From Lentibacter algarum (lineage in GTDB: Bacteria > Pseudomonadota > Alphaproteobacteria > Rhodobacterales > Rhodobacteraceae): a stretch of 64,000 bases of DNA. This document shows, in pieces, positions 1 to 8,275 of the stretch. How positions within the stretch are numbered: position 1 is the stretch's first letter; each line of letters starts with the position of its first letter. The DNA lies in the NCBI RefSeq assembly GCF_018860975.1, contig NZ_JAHKQI010000010.1:248001-312000 (forward strand). The letters run 5' to 3'. The notes under the pieces are model-generated. The model did no database searches. It had not been told where the DNA came from and saw only the letters and a program-made list of their open reading frames with translations. The position numbers and the translations under genes were made by a program.

Positions 1-2
1 GC

Positions 3-236
3 TCGGCACAGGCCACGTCATTCATCATCGCCGGCCACACCGACAGCCGCGCCTCTGATGCCTACAACATGAAGCTCAGCTACAACCGCGCCAACGCCGT
101 TGCAGCAGTTGCCAAATCGACCGGTGCTCGCATCGCCGATGTGCGCGGCTACGGCGAGCGCATGCCCGTCGCTTCAAACGGCTCAGCGGGTGGCATGAGC
201 CAGAACCGCCGCGTCGAAATCATCTGTGTACGTTAA
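3..236 (+). CDS. OmpA-family C-terminal domain protein (5' end outside window)
   Basis: Open reading frame entering from the left edge; 77 codons before the TAA at 234-236. The visible part is the second half of an OmpA-like peptidoglycan-binding domain: the segment IIAGHTDSRASD followed by LSYNRANAVA and the terminal SQNRRVEI is the family signature, with the Asp and Arg that contact diaminopimelate. It would tether the outer membrane to the cell wall. The following lipoprotein gene starts 13 bp downstream and is probably co-transcribed. The N-terminal part (signal peptide, any lipid anchor) cannot be seen. Confidence 0.85.
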   Translation, partial: SAQATSFIIAGHTDSRASDAYNMKLSYNRANAVAAVAKSTGARIADVRGYGERMPVASNGSAGGMSQNRRVEIICVR

Positions 237-249
237 GGGGACAGCGATT

Positions 250-600
250 ATGAAACTTTTCCAAATCACTGCGCTCGTAACCAGCGCATTCGTGCTTTCA
301 GCTTGTACAGAAGGCGTTATCGCCGGTCTGTCAGGTGAAGGCGGCGGCGGTCGTGTCAACACCGACAAAACATTCGACTACGGCCAAGGCCCAAGCGAAG
401 AAGAGCACCTGTCAAACCTCGTCGCAGGCATCTGGGTTGATCCAAACGGTTGCGACCACTGGATCATCGACGATGGCATCGAAGGCTACCTCTCGCAGCG
501 CCTCGACAAATACGGCAAGCCGGTTTGCTCAGGCATCGCACCGCCCAATACGGCCATCGGCCCGTATAAAGGCGACCAGACAGTCAACGATCCGCTCTAA
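250..600 (+). CDS. small predicted outer-membrane lipoprotein
   Basis: 116-residue protein with a short signal peptide and a lipobox LSAC, so Cys20 or so would be lipidated after cleavage. The mature part begins with a Gly-rich linker and contains three further Cys, two of them in a conserved-looking CDHWIIDDG / GKPVCSG segment. I start it at ATG 250 (MKLFQIT) rather than the upstream ATG at 226, because AGGGGA at 235-240 sits at RBS distance and the signal peptide then begins at residue 1. It follows the OmpA-type gene and precedes a terminator, suggesting a two-gene unit. Function unknown. Confidence 0.75.
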   Translation: MKLFQITALVTSAFVLSACTEGVIAGLSGEGGGGRVNTDKTFDYGQGPSEEEHLSNLVAGIWVDPNGCDHWIIDDGIEGYLSQRLDKYGKPVCSGIAPPNTAIGPYKGDQTVNDPL

Positions 601-625
601 GGTTGTTTAGCGAACACAACAATTT

Positions 626-660
626 AAAGGCCTCGGTGTTTACGCGCCGGGGCCTTTTTA
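626..660 (+). terminator. rho-independent terminator after the OmpA/lipoprotein pair
   Basis: Inverted repeat AAAGGCCTCGG ... CCGGGGCCTTT (11 bp with one T-G wobble), loop of about 10 nt, followed directly by a T run. It lies 26 bp after the lipoprotein stop. Confidence 0.85.
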
Positions 661-737
661 ATCGAACCGCCCAGTGCCGCGCCCTATGCCTAACCAAAGA
701 CGTTCTCAAGCCAACCAACCACTCTCAGGAGATCTGA

Positions 738-1781
738 TTGACCGCCTCAACACAACCGCCCTTCGCTGACACATCTGTCTCTGACCCCGACAAACTCATA
801 GAAACCCACATCGAGTTCCCAGACAATCGCCTGCTCGTCGAGCTTTGCGGCGAGTATGATCGCAATCTTTCGGACATCGAACAAAAGCTCGGCGTTCAGA
901 TAGTGCGGCGTGGCAACCAACTGGTGATCATCGGTGACGAAACCACAGCCAAAGCCGCTGAGGATATGCTCACACATCTCTACGAACGCCTTGAAGAGGG
1001 CCGCACAGTCGAGCCCGCAGACATTGACCGCGAGTACAGGATGGACAACCGCATCGGCAACACCAAGCCCGCAAAGCCCACCGCACCGGGCGGCCAGATC
1101 GAGATGTTCAAAGCCGGCCGCGTCGAGATCAGAACCCGTAAAAAAACTGTCGAGCCGCGCACCGACGCCCAAAAGGCCTACGTGCAGGCGCTCTATGAAA
1201 ACGCCCTCGGCTTTGGCATCGGCCCCGCTGGCACCGGCAAAACCTACCTCGCGGTCGCCGTCGGCGTGAACATGTTCATCGAGGGGCATGTTGATCGCAT
1301 CATTCTGTCCCGCCCTGCTGTCGAGGCTGGCGAGAAGCTAGGCTATCTGCCCGGCGACATGAAAGACAAAGTCGATCCCTACATGCAGCCGCTTTATGAC
1401 GCGCTCAACGACTTTCTGCCAGGCAAGCAACTGGCCAAGCTCATTGAGGAAAAACGCATCGAAATCGCCCCGCTGGCCTTCATGCGTGGCCGCACGCTCT
1501 CCAACGCCTTTGTGGTGCTCGATGAAGCCCAGAACGCCACCGCCATGCAGATGAAAATGTTCCTGACGCGTCTGGGCGAAGGCTCGCGTATGGTCATCAC
1601 CGGCGACCGCTCCCAAGTTGACCTGCCCAAGCACATCACCTCGGGGCTGTCCGACGCCGAGCGCCTGCTCAAATCCATCGACAGCATCAGCTTCAACTAC
1701 TTTACCGCTGATGACGTCGTGCGCCACCCTCTCGTCGCCGCGATCATCAAAGCCTACGACAAAGACGGGCCAGTAGGCTGA
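738..1781 (+). CDS. phoH: PhoH-family ATPase (PhoH-like, YbeZ)
   Basis: 347-residue cytoplasmic ATPase of the PhoH/YbeZ family, thought to act with YbeY in RNA metabolism. Residues about 20-90 form a KH-like N-terminal region; the P-loop is GPAGTGKT (162-169), and the Walker B-like motif VVLDEAQN is at 259-266. The start is TTG 738, supported by CAGGAGA just upstream; there is no better ATG before the conserved region. It heads the classical phoH-ybeY-corC-lnt order, which is conserved across Proteobacteria and supports the assignment. A dispersed repeat with a hairpin separates it from ybeY. Confidence 0.95.
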   Translation: MTASTQPPFADTSVSDPDKLIETHIEFPDNRLLVELCGEYDRNLSDIEQKLGVQIVRRGNQLVIIGDETTAKAAEDMLTHLYERLEEGRTVEPADIDREYRMDNRIGNTKPAKPTAPGGQIEMFKAGRVEIRTRKKTVEPRTDAQKAYVQALYENALGFGIGPAGTGKTYLAVAVGVNMFIEGHVDRIILSRPAVEAGEKLGYLPGDMKDKVDPYMQPLYDALNDFLPGKQLAKLIEEKRIEIAPLAFMRGRTLSNAFVVLDEAQNATAMQMKMFLTRLGEGSRMVITGDRSQVDLPKHITSGLSDAERLLKSIDSISFNYFTADDVVRHPLVAAIIKAYDKDGPVG

Positions 1782-1798
1782 GCAACGCCAGCTCCCAC

Positions 1799-1867
1799 CT
1801 TTTTCTTGGTAAAAATATCCTGGGGGGAGGTCACAAACTCGTTTGTGACCTGGGGGCTGGCCCCCAT
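1799..1867 (+). repeat. dispersed intergenic repeat A, copy 1, carrying a nested palindrome
   Basis: The stretch CTTTTTCTTGGTAAAAATA, then TCCTGGGGG, then a GGGGGCTGGCCCCC hairpin matches the block at 9843-9890 (one change, A/C, in the shared left part). In this copy a perfect 24-bp inverted repeat (arms AGGTCACAAAC and GTTTGTGACCT, 1828-1851) lies between the two halves. It sits between phoH and ybeY and could act as an attenuator or RNA processing site within the operon. Confidence 0.7.
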
Positions 1868-1892
1868 TCTTCAAATCCTTTAGTCCCGCTTT

Positions 1893-2387
1893 ATGCTCGT
1901 TGATCTGATCCTTGAGGCCCCTGATTGGGAAAGCCATAATCTCGCCGCCCTTTCCGAGCGTGCCGCGACAATGACCTTGGCGCACCTCGGCCTTTCCGCT
2001 GCCAACCACGAAATCGCCCTGCTCGCCTGCAATGACGCGCGCATTGCCACGCTCAACACCGACTTCCGCAACAAGCCAACGCCGACAAACGTGCTCAGTT
2101 GGCCCGAGGAAGACCTCTCCGCAGCCCTCCCCGGCGCGGCCCCCGGCGTGCCCGACACAACCGGCCCGTCAGAGGGCTTCCTCGGGGATATCGCCATCGC
2201 CTATGAAACCTGCGCCCGTGAAGCCGCCGAACAGGGCAAGCCGTTTGCCGCCCATGTGACGCACCTCATCGTGCATGCGACCTTGCATTTGCTCGGCTAC
2301 GACCACATACGTGACGAAGATGCCACGCTCATGGAAGCGCTCGAAGTTGAAATACTTGGCAAACTGGGGCTCGCTGACCCATATTAG
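1893..2387 (+). CDS. ybeY: endoribonuclease YbeY, 16S rRNA maturation
   Basis: 164-residue metal-dependent endoribonuclease acting in 16S rRNA 3' end maturation and ribosome quality control. The zinc-binding motif H-x3-H-x5-H is intact: His128, His132 and His138 within VHATLHLLGYDH. The loop FRNKPTPTNVLSWP is also typical of the family. Starts at ATG 1893; no strong Shine-Dalgarno is visible, so translation may be modest. Located between phoH and corC, as usual. Confidence 0.95.
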   Translation: MLVDLILEAPDWESHNLAALSERAATMTLAHLGLSAANHEIALLACNDARIATLNTDFRNKPTPTNVLSWPEEDLSAALPGAAPGVPDTTGPSEGFLGDIAIAYETCAREAAEQGKPFAAHVTHLIVHATLHLLGYDHIRDEDATLMEALEVEILGKLGLADPY

Positions 2388-2424
2388 ACGTGTAACAGCG
2401 GGAATCCCGCTCAGGAAAGGTGCC

Positions 2425-3339
2425 ATGGGCGACAATTCAGACGGATCTTCTAGCGCAGCGCTGAGCGCGCAAGAAGACAAAAAAACGGCAGCGGCATCCC
2501 CCGCTGATCCCAGCAGTAACAGCAGTTTCTTTGGCCGTATCATCGGGGCGCTCAGCCCCACCGATACCGGAGAACCGCTCGCCGAAGCCCCCCGCTCCAA
2601 CGCCGGCCCCGACTTTACCCATGGGGTTCTCAACCTGCGTCGCATGGCTGTAGAAGATGTGATGATCCCGAAGGCAGACATCATCTCCGTGCCCGCCACC
2701 ATCACCAAAGACGAGCTCGTCCAAGTCTTCCGCGACAGCGGCCTCACGCGCCTACCCGTATTTGAAGACACGCTCGACACGCCCATCGGTATGGCTCACC
2801 TCAAGGACTTCGCCCTTGGCTACGGCTTCAACGGCGGCTCCAAGGGCCGCTTTGCGCTGCGTAAAATGCTGCGCCCGCTGATGTTCGTGCCACCATCCAT
2901 GCCAATCGGCGTGCTCTTGGCCAAAATGCAGGCCGAGCGTAAGCACATGGCCTTGGTGATCGACGAATACGGCGGCGTTGACGGGCTTGCCACCATCGAA
3001 GATCTGATCGAACAGGTTGTCGGTGAGATCGAAGACGAACACGACGCCGAAGATGCCGCCCTCTGGACACAAGAGCCCGACGACAGCTACCTCGCGTTTG
3101 CCAAAGCTCCGCTCGACGAGTTTGAAGCCGAACTCGGCCTCTCGCTCACCGATGTAGAAGACGTAGATTCTGAGGAGATCGACACCCTCGGTGGCCTAGT
3201 CTTCATGCTCACAGGCCGTGTGCCGGTGCGTGGCGAGGTGGTCAAACACCCGACAGGCGTCGAGTTTGACGTGATCGACGCTGACCCGCGCCGCATCAAA
3301 CGCTTGCGCGTGCGCCCTCCCAAACGTTCAAAGGCCTAA
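2425..3339 (+). CDS. corC: CorC/HlyC-family CBS-domain protein
   Basis: 304-residue protein of the CorC (YbeX) family, associated with magnesium/cobalt efflux and, in the ybeZYX operon, with ribosome-related functions. After a low-complexity N-terminus come two CBS repeats (about 70-195; VMIPKADIISVPATI and LVIDEYGGVDGLATIEDLIEQ) and a C-terminal CorC_HlyC domain (about 220-300; LGGLVFMLTGRVPVRGE). It lacks the DUF21 membrane domain, so it is a soluble type. I choose ATG 2425 because AGGAAAGG lies at 2413-2420; the longer frame from 2275 overlaps ybeY and is unlikely. Confidence 0.92.
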   Translation: MGDNSDGSSSAALSAQEDKKTAAASPADPSSNSSFFGRIIGALSPTDTGEPLAEAPRSNAGPDFTHGVLNLRRMAVEDVMIPKADIISVPATITKDELVQVFRDSGLTRLPVFEDTLDTPIGMAHLKDFALGYGFNGGSKGRFALRKMLRPLMFVPPSMPIGVLLAKMQAERKHMALVIDEYGGVDGLATIEDLIEQVVGEIEDEHDAEDAALWTQEPDDSYLAFAKAPLDEFEAELGLSLTDVEDVDSEEIDTLGGLVFMLTGRVPVRGEVVKHPTGVEFDVIDADPRRIKRLRVRPPKRSKA

Positions 3340-3340
3340 C

Positions 3341-4807
3341 GTGTCGGCTTGGCGCGATCGCGGCTTTGTGCTGCTGAGTGGCGTGATCGCCGCGCTCGGG
3401 CTGGCTCCCTTTGCCATGTGGCCTGTGGCCCTGGCAGGCTTTGCGGTCATCTTCACGCTCACTCAAGCCGCCGCGACACGCCGCGCCGCGGCCCTCACGG
3501 GCTGGTTTGCAGGGCTCGGCTACTTCGCCTTTGCCCTGGTCTGGATCGTTGAGCCGTTCTTCATCGAGCCATGGAAACACGGCTGGATGGCGCCCTTCGC
3601 ACTGCTGTTCATGTCTGGCGGTCTTGCGCTGTTCTGGGCCGCAGCCTCCGCCGCTGCCTTCAAACGTGGTGCGCTAGGCTGGGTCGCCGCACTGGCACTG
3701 GCCGAGCTTGCCCGCGCCTATGTGTTCACAGGCTTCCCTTGGGCGCTCATCGGCTACATCTGGTCAGAAACCCCACTGGCAATCTACGCCAGTTTCATCG
3801 GCTCGCACGGCCTCACGCTGTTCACGCTCGCACTCGCAGCTGCACTCGGAGCAGGCCTAAAAGGAGCGCGCCTAGGCCCAGCCCTTGCGCTCTTGGCTCT
3901 GCTTGTCGGCTTCTTTTTTGAACGTGGATATGCTTTCAACTATGCGCATATTCTCCACGGCCCAACCGTCCGCCTCATCCAGCCCAACGCAGCCCAACAC
4001 GAGAAGTGGGATCCCGAACTGATACCGACCTTCTGGGAGCGCCAGCTTGAATATACCCAAGCAGCTGGCGCCCACGGCAAGCCCGACCTCATCGTCTGGC
4101 CCGAAACCGCGATCCCCTGGACGCTGGGCCGCGCGGACGGCGCATTGGAGCAGATAGCAGAGGCCGCAAATGGCACGCCTGTTGTGCTGGGCCTTCAACG
4201 CTTTGACGGCCCAAAACTCTACAACTCACTGCTCATGCTCGACGGGCAAAGCACACGCCGCGCGCTCTATGACAAGTATCACCTCGTGCCTTTTGGCGAA
4301 TATATGCCGCTCGGGAATTTTCTGGCGCGCTTTGGCATTCACGGCCTCGCCGCCCAGCACGGCAACGGGTATAGCGCTGGCCCCGGCCCGCAGCTGATGA
4401 ACATTGAAGGCCTCGGAACCGCCCTGCCGCTAATCTGCTACGAGGCGGTCTTCCCTCAGGATGTTTCCGCAGCCCCCACGCGGCCCGATTACCTGCTGCA
4501 AATCACCAATGACGCGTGGTTTGGTCAGTTTTCCGGCCCGCACCAACATCTTAGCCAAGCCCGCATGCGCGCCATTGAGCAAGGCCTGCCCATGATCCGC
4601 GCCGCCAACACCGGGGTCTCGGCAATGATCGGCCCGCATGGCCGCGTTCTCGCCAGCCTCCCGCTGGGCACCGCTGGCTACCTTGACGCGCCCCTACTGC
4701 CACCGCTGCCACCAACACTCTACTCCCGCACAGGCGACTGGCTCGCCCTCGCGCTGATGCTTGCTTTGCTGGCAAGTTCATCTCTGTTTTATCGCTTGCG
4801 CAACTGA
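3341..4807 (+). CDS. lnt: apolipoprotein N-acyltransferase
   Basis: 488-residue inner-membrane enzyme that adds the third acyl chain to the N-terminal Cys of lipoproteins. About six hydrophobic segments occupy residues 5-200, followed by a periplasmic nitrilase-like domain. The catalytic triad is visible as Glu255 (VWPETAIPW), Lys312 (YDKYHLVPFGEY) and Cys366 (LICYEAVF). A final hydrophobic helix lies at about 465-482. Start is GTG 3341, one base after the corC stop, so translation is probably coupled. The lipoproteins encoded in this window would be clients. Confidence 0.95.
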   Translation: MSAWRDRGFVLLSGVIAALGLAPFAMWPVALAGFAVIFTLTQAAATRRAAALTGWFAGLGYFAFALVWIVEPFFIEPWKHGWMAPFALLFMSGGLALFWAAASAAAFKRGALGWVAALALAELARAYVFTGFPWALIGYIWSETPLAIYASFIGSHGLTLFTLALAAALGAGLKGARLGPALALLALLVGFFFERGYAFNYAHILHGPTVRLIQPNAAQHEKWDPELIPTFWERQLEYTQAAGAHGKPDLIVWPETAIPWTLGRADGALEQIAEAANGTPVVLGLQRFDGPKLYNSLLMLDGQSTRRALYDKYHLVPFGEYMPLGNFLARFGIHGLAAQHGNGYSAGPGPQLMNIEGLGTALPLICYEAVFPQDVSAAPTRPDYLLQITNDAWFGQFSGPHQHLSQARMRAIEQGLPMIRAANTGVSAMIGPHGRVLASLPLGTAGYLDAPLLPPLPPTLYSRTGDWLALALMLALLASSSLFYRLRN

Positions 4808-4813
4808 TCTTCA

Positions 4814-4819
4814 TTGACA
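4814..4819 (+). promoter_or_regulatory. candidate -35 element of the metK promoter
   Basis: A perfect TTGACA hexamer lies about 30-40 bp upstream of the riboswitch fold, where a leader transcript would have to begin. The -10 region around 4837-4842 is weak, so this is only a candidate. Confidence 0.4.
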
Positions 4820-4851
4820 TTTCCCTCCGCAAACGCGACGAGGGCCGCATT

Positions 4852-4903
4852 CAACTGCCCCGACGGCTTCCTGAAGGGGCGGATTAAACAAAACCGGAGC
4901 ACT
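4852..4903 (+). promoter_or_regulatory. SAM/SAH riboswitch in the metK leader
   Basis: Stem P1 is GCCCC (4857-4861) with GGGGC (4876-4880), enclosing the hallmark loop ACGGCTTCCTG (4863-4873). After an A-rich linker, GGAGC (4896-4900) can pair with GCTTCC (4866-4871) to form the H-type pseudoknot. GGAGC is also the ribosome-binding site of metK (ATG 4908). This is the layout of the SAM/SAH riboswitch known from Rhodobacterales metK leaders: ligand binding closes the pseudoknot and hides the Shine-Dalgarno, lowering SAM synthetase when SAM or SAH is abundant. Identified from motif and position, not from a covariance search. Confidence 0.87.
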
Positions 4904-4907
4904 TTCA

Positions 4908-6089
4908 ATGTCACGTCAAAATTATGTTTTTACCTCGGAATCCGTTTCTGAAGGCCACCCCGATAAAGTCTGTGACCGCATCTCTGATGCTGTCCTCGAT
5001 GCCTTCATCGCACAAGAGCCTGAAGCCCGCGTCGCTGCAGAAACCTTCGCCACAACAAACCGCGTTGTGATCGGCGGAGAAGTTGGCCTCGCAGACCAAG
5101 ACAAGCTTGCCGACTACATGGGCAAGATCGACGCCATCACCCGCGCCTGCATCAAAGATATCGGCTATGAGCAAGACAAGTTTCACTGGAACACTGTCGA
5201 GGTAACAAACCTTCTGCACGAACAGTCGGCGCACATCGCGCAGGGCGTTGACGCAGCCAAAGACAAAGAAGAAGGCGCCGGCGACCAAGGCATCATGTTC
5301 GGCTATGCTTGCTCGGAAACCGACATGCTGATGCCCGCCCCGATCCAATACAGCCACGCCGTGTTGCGTCGCCTCGCTGAAGTGCGCAAGTCAGGCCAGG
5401 AGCCAACGCTCGGCCCCGACGCCAAGTCGCAAATCTCGGTTGTCTACCGCGACGGCGCGCCCGTTGGCGTAAGCTCTATCGTGCTTTCAACACAGCACCT
5501 CGACGCCTCCATGACATCGCAAGATGTGCGCGCGGTTGTAGAACCCTATATCGTCGAAACGCTGCCAGATGGCTGGATCACAGCCGACACAGCTTGGCAC
5601 GTTAACCCGACAGGCAAGTTTGTCATCGGCGGCCCCGATGGTGACGCAGGCCTCACTGGCCGTAAGATCATCGTTGATACATACGGTGGCGCAGCGCCCC
5701 ACGGCGGCGGCGCGTTCTCGGGCAAAGACCCGACAAAGGTTGACCGCTCGGCCGCATACGTCGCGCGCTATCTGGCTAAAAACGTGGTCGCTTCGGGCAT
5801 GGCCACGCGCTGCACCTTGCAGCTCAGCTATGCCATCGGTGTGGCCGCACCTCTGTCAATCTATGTTGACACCCACGGCACCGGTAAGGTTCCAGATGCC
5901 GCGATCGAGAAAGCCATCGACCAAACGATGGACCTCACACCGCGCGGCATCCGCACACACCTTGAACTCAACAAGCCCATCTACCAGCGCACTGCCGCCT
6001 ACGGCCACTTCGGCCGCGCGCCAGAAGCGGACGGAGGCTTCTCTTGGGAGCGCACCGACCTCGCCGACGCCCTTTCTAAGGCCGTATAA
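4908..6089 (+). CDS. metK: S-adenosylmethionine synthetase
   Basis: 393-residue cytoplasmic enzyme making SAM from methionine and ATP. Family signatures are complete: N-terminal [16 protein letters not shown], the hexapeptide region [12 protein letters not shown], and the P-loop-like [19 protein letters not shown]. Length is normal. ATG 4908 follows the GGAG element sequestered by the SAM/SAH riboswitch, so expression should be repressed by its own product. A small secreted protein gene starts 14 bp downstream and may be read through. Confidence 0.97.
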   Translation: MSRQNYVFTSESVSEGHPDKVCDRISDAVLDAFIAQEPEARVAAETFATTNRVVIGGEVGLADQDKLADYMGKIDAITRACIKDIGYEQDKFHWNTVEVTNLLHEQSAHIAQGVDAAKDKEEGAGDQGIMFGYACSETDMLMPAPIQYSHAVLRRLAEVRKSGQEPTLGPDAKSQISVVYRDGAPVGVSSIVLSTQHLDASMTSQDVRAVVEPYIVETLPDGWITADTAWHVNPTGKFVIGGPDGDAGLTGRKIIVDTYGGAAPHGGGAFSGKDPTKVDRSAAYVARYLAKNVVASGMATRCTLQLSYAIGVAAPLSIYVDTHGTGKVPDAAIEKAIDQTMDLTPRGIRTHLELNKPIYQRTAAYGHFGRAPEADGGFSWERTDLADALSKAV

Positions 6090-6103
6090 TCAGGATCTTA
6101 ACC

Positions 6104-6739
6104 ATGTTCACCAGTTGCAAAGTTGCAGCCCTCACACTCGGCCTCGCGCTCACAAGCGCGACGGTTTGGGCAGAGGAGGTGAACATGGTTGATCTCACGG
6201 TCAAAGGCGACACGCTGGTTTTTGACACCACAACCACCGAAGACAGCGAAATCGACAAGCCCGATATCGCCGCTTTCCTGTCAGTGCTGCGCGCCAACAC
6301 AAACATCACCACAGTGCAGCTCAACAGCTCCGGCGGCTCGGTCTGGAGCGCCGAAGAAATCTCGCGCATCATCGTCGACTTCGAGCTCGACACCGTGGTC
6401 AACGGGCGGTGCAGCAGCTCTTGTGTCATGCTCTTGCTGGCCGGCACCAACCGCAGCCTGACGCGCGGCTCCAAGATCGGCTTTCACTCGCGCAGCTGGA
6501 GCGCGTCTTCAATGCAGCGCTACTACGAAAGCGAAAAAGAAAGCGAAGGCTGGGACACGCCCTTCGAGTTCGGCAGCTGGAGCTACCGCGACACCTATCG
6601 CGAGGCCCATGAGTTGCTATCCTACCTCGTCGATCGCGGTGTCGATCCGGTGTTTGCCATCGAGACAATCGCTCTGCGCGAGGAAATGTGGTATCCCTCA
6701 CGCCGTGAACTAACCGAGGCAGGCGTCCTCACCAACTGA
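6104..6739 (+). CDS. secreted ClpP/crotonase-fold protein of unknown function
   Basis: 211-residue protein with a signal peptide (cleavage after VWA, about residue 23). The mature part shows the ClpP-like layout: an oxyanion-type loop LNSSGGSVWSAEE (73-85), a serine elbow GRCSSSCVMLLLAG (101-114; Ser105 or Ser106 at the nucleophile position) and GSKIGFHSR, with His128 at the ClpP histidine position. This resembles periplasmic ClpP-like proteins of uncharacterised families (COG3904 type). An Asp completing a triad cannot be assigned by eye. It follows metK closely but has no obvious link to SAM metabolism. Confidence 0.65.
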   Translation: MFTSCKVAALTLGLALTSATVWAEEVNMVDLTVKGDTLVFDTTTTEDSEIDKPDIAAFLSVLRANTNITTVQLNSSGGSVWSAEEISRIIVDFELDTVVNGRCSSSCVMLLLAGTNRSLTRGSKIGFHSRSWSASSMQRYYESEKESEGWDTPFEFGSWSYRDTYREAHELLSYLVDRGVDPVFAIETIALREEMWYPSRRELTEAGVLTN

Positions 6740-6749
6740 GGGCAAACGC

Positions 6750-7382
6750 ATGAACCGATCAGAGCTAATCGAGCTAATCGCCGCTCAATTGCCCTCCGGG
6801 CTTGCCGATCAGGTTGCCACCCTGCTTTTGCCGGTGCTGTTTTTCACCACCGCACCAGACGCGCCCGAACATCACACCTTCTTGGGCGGCACACCTGTCA
6901 TGTCGGCTGCAATTACTTGGCCCACAGCAGGCCCGCTGCTCAACCCGGCCCCAACCCAGAACGCTGAGTTCTACGGCCAAGAAGTCACAACCCATATCTC
7001 AAAAGCCCTCCCCCTGAGCTTCATCGGCCAAATCGACCTCGCCAATGCCCCCGGCTCGGCCCTGCCAGACACAGGACGCCTGCTGTTCTTTTACGACACG
7101 ATCGCCGGCCCGTATGAAAGCGGCACCCGCTTTGCGCGTGTGATCTGGGACAAAGAGCCAAACCCCGCACCACAGCCCACACCCAAGGCCCTACAGGGTG
7201 CCGAGACAGCCTACATTGCCGAGGCCAAAGAGGCCTTGGCGCGTTTTGAAATGCCCGAGATCGACGCAGAAACCATCGCGGTTTTCAAAGCCGCTGGCAT
7301 GTCAGACGAGGAGATCGAAGCGATCATCAACACGCCTGCGCCCGATCTGATCAACTTTGACGTTACGGAAAGCTATGTTTAA
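6750..7382 (+). CDS. DUF1963 (YwqG-like) family protein
   Basis: 210-residue cytoplasmic protein. The segments FLGGTPVM, ITWPTAGPLL, LSFIGQIDLAN and TGRLLFFYD are the DUF1963/YwqG signature. The C-terminal half holds an acidic, helical stretch (about 150-205). No catalytic residues are known for this family. It starts 10 bp after the ClpP-like gene, so the two are likely in one transcript. Confidence 0.7.
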   Translation: MNRSELIELIAAQLPSGLADQVATLLLPVLFFTTAPDAPEHHTFLGGTPVMSAAITWPTAGPLLNPAPTQNAEFYGQEVTTHISKALPLSFIGQIDLANAPGSALPDTGRLLFFYDTIAGPYESGTRFARVIWDKEPNPAPQPTPKALQGAETAYIAEAKEALARFEMPEIDAETIAVFKAAGMSDEEIEAIINTPAPDLINFDVTESYV

Positions 7383-7423
7383 AACATAACTTAAGCCAGG
7401 CTCACCGCAAAAAGGGGGACACT

Positions 7424-8275
7424 ATGCTTATCTCGGTCGCACTGCCGCTTTCGCTAGCAATCATCATGTTTTCACTCGGCCTCGGCCTCAAGTTCGGTGA
7501 CTTTACCCGCGTTGTGGCCCGCCCCGTGCCCGTGGCAATCGGCATCACCTTGCAAATCGCCCTCATACCCGCGCTGGCCTACTTGCTCTTGCAGGTGTTT
7601 AGCTTGCCGCCAGCTATGGCTTTCGGGGTGATGATCCTGTCATTTTGCCCGGGCGGTGTGACATCAAACATGCTCACACGCTTTGCACAGGCGAACGTAG
7701 CCCTGTCGATCACCCTTACAGCCGTCGTCAGCCTCTTGTCAGTTGTTAGCGTGCCCCTGCTCACAGCATGGGCCGCAACCGCCACACTCGGGGCCCAAGC
7801 CCCCGAGATCAACGTTACATCAATCGCTGTCGCCATGTTCGCGATCACTGCCCTGCCGGTGTTCATCGGCCTCATGGTTAGCCAGTTTGCCACCGGTTTC
7901 GCCACGCGCATTGAGGGCTTCATGTATAAGCTCGCAAGCGTGCTCTTCTTGATCATCACTGTCGCCGCACTTGCCACAAACTGGGAGCTGTTCATCAACA
8001 ACATCGGCACGCTCGGCCCGCTGTTGATCACCCTCAATATCCTGCTTTTGCTCTTGGGCGCAGGTGTCGGGCGCCTCACAGGGCTGTCCTGGGCCGACGC
8101 AAAGGCCATCGCCCTCGAACTTGGTGTGCAAAATGCCACGCTTGGCATCACAGTTGCGGGCCTGATCTCCATGTCAGAGGGCATCGGTGAATACGCCGTC
8201 GCCTCGGGTGTCTACGGCATCACCATGTATATCGTCACCCTGCCCGCTATCTGGCTTACACGGAACAAGACATGA
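7424..8275 (+). CDS. bile acid:sodium symporter (BASS) family transporter
   Basis: 283-residue inner-membrane protein with eight or nine hydrophobic segments. The opening IIMFSLGLGLKFGDF, the motif SFCPGGVTSNMLTRFA (sodium-site region) and LELGVQNATLGI near the C-terminus are characteristic of the BASS/SBF fold. Such transporters import organic anions with sodium; the substrate cannot be inferred. The stop overlaps the start of the next gene by ATGA. Confidence 0.85.
   Translation: MLISVALPLSLAIIMFSLGLGLKFGDFTRVVARPVPVAIGITLQIALIPALAYLLLQVFSLPPAMAFGVMILSFCPGGVTSNMLTRFAQANVALSITLTAVVSLLSVVSVPLLTAWAATATLGAQAPEINVTSIAVAMFAITALPVFIGLMVSQFATGFATRIEGFMYKLASVLFLIITVAALATNWELFINNIGTLGPLLITLNILLLLLGAGVGRLTGLSWADAKAIALELGVQNATLGITVAGLISMSEGIGEYAVASGVYGITMYIVTLPAIWLTRNKT

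Noticed and set aside
1338-2009. 223-codon minus-strand frame across phoH and ybeY
   Set aside because: It crosses repeat A and the opposite strand of two certain genes; composition is not protein-like.
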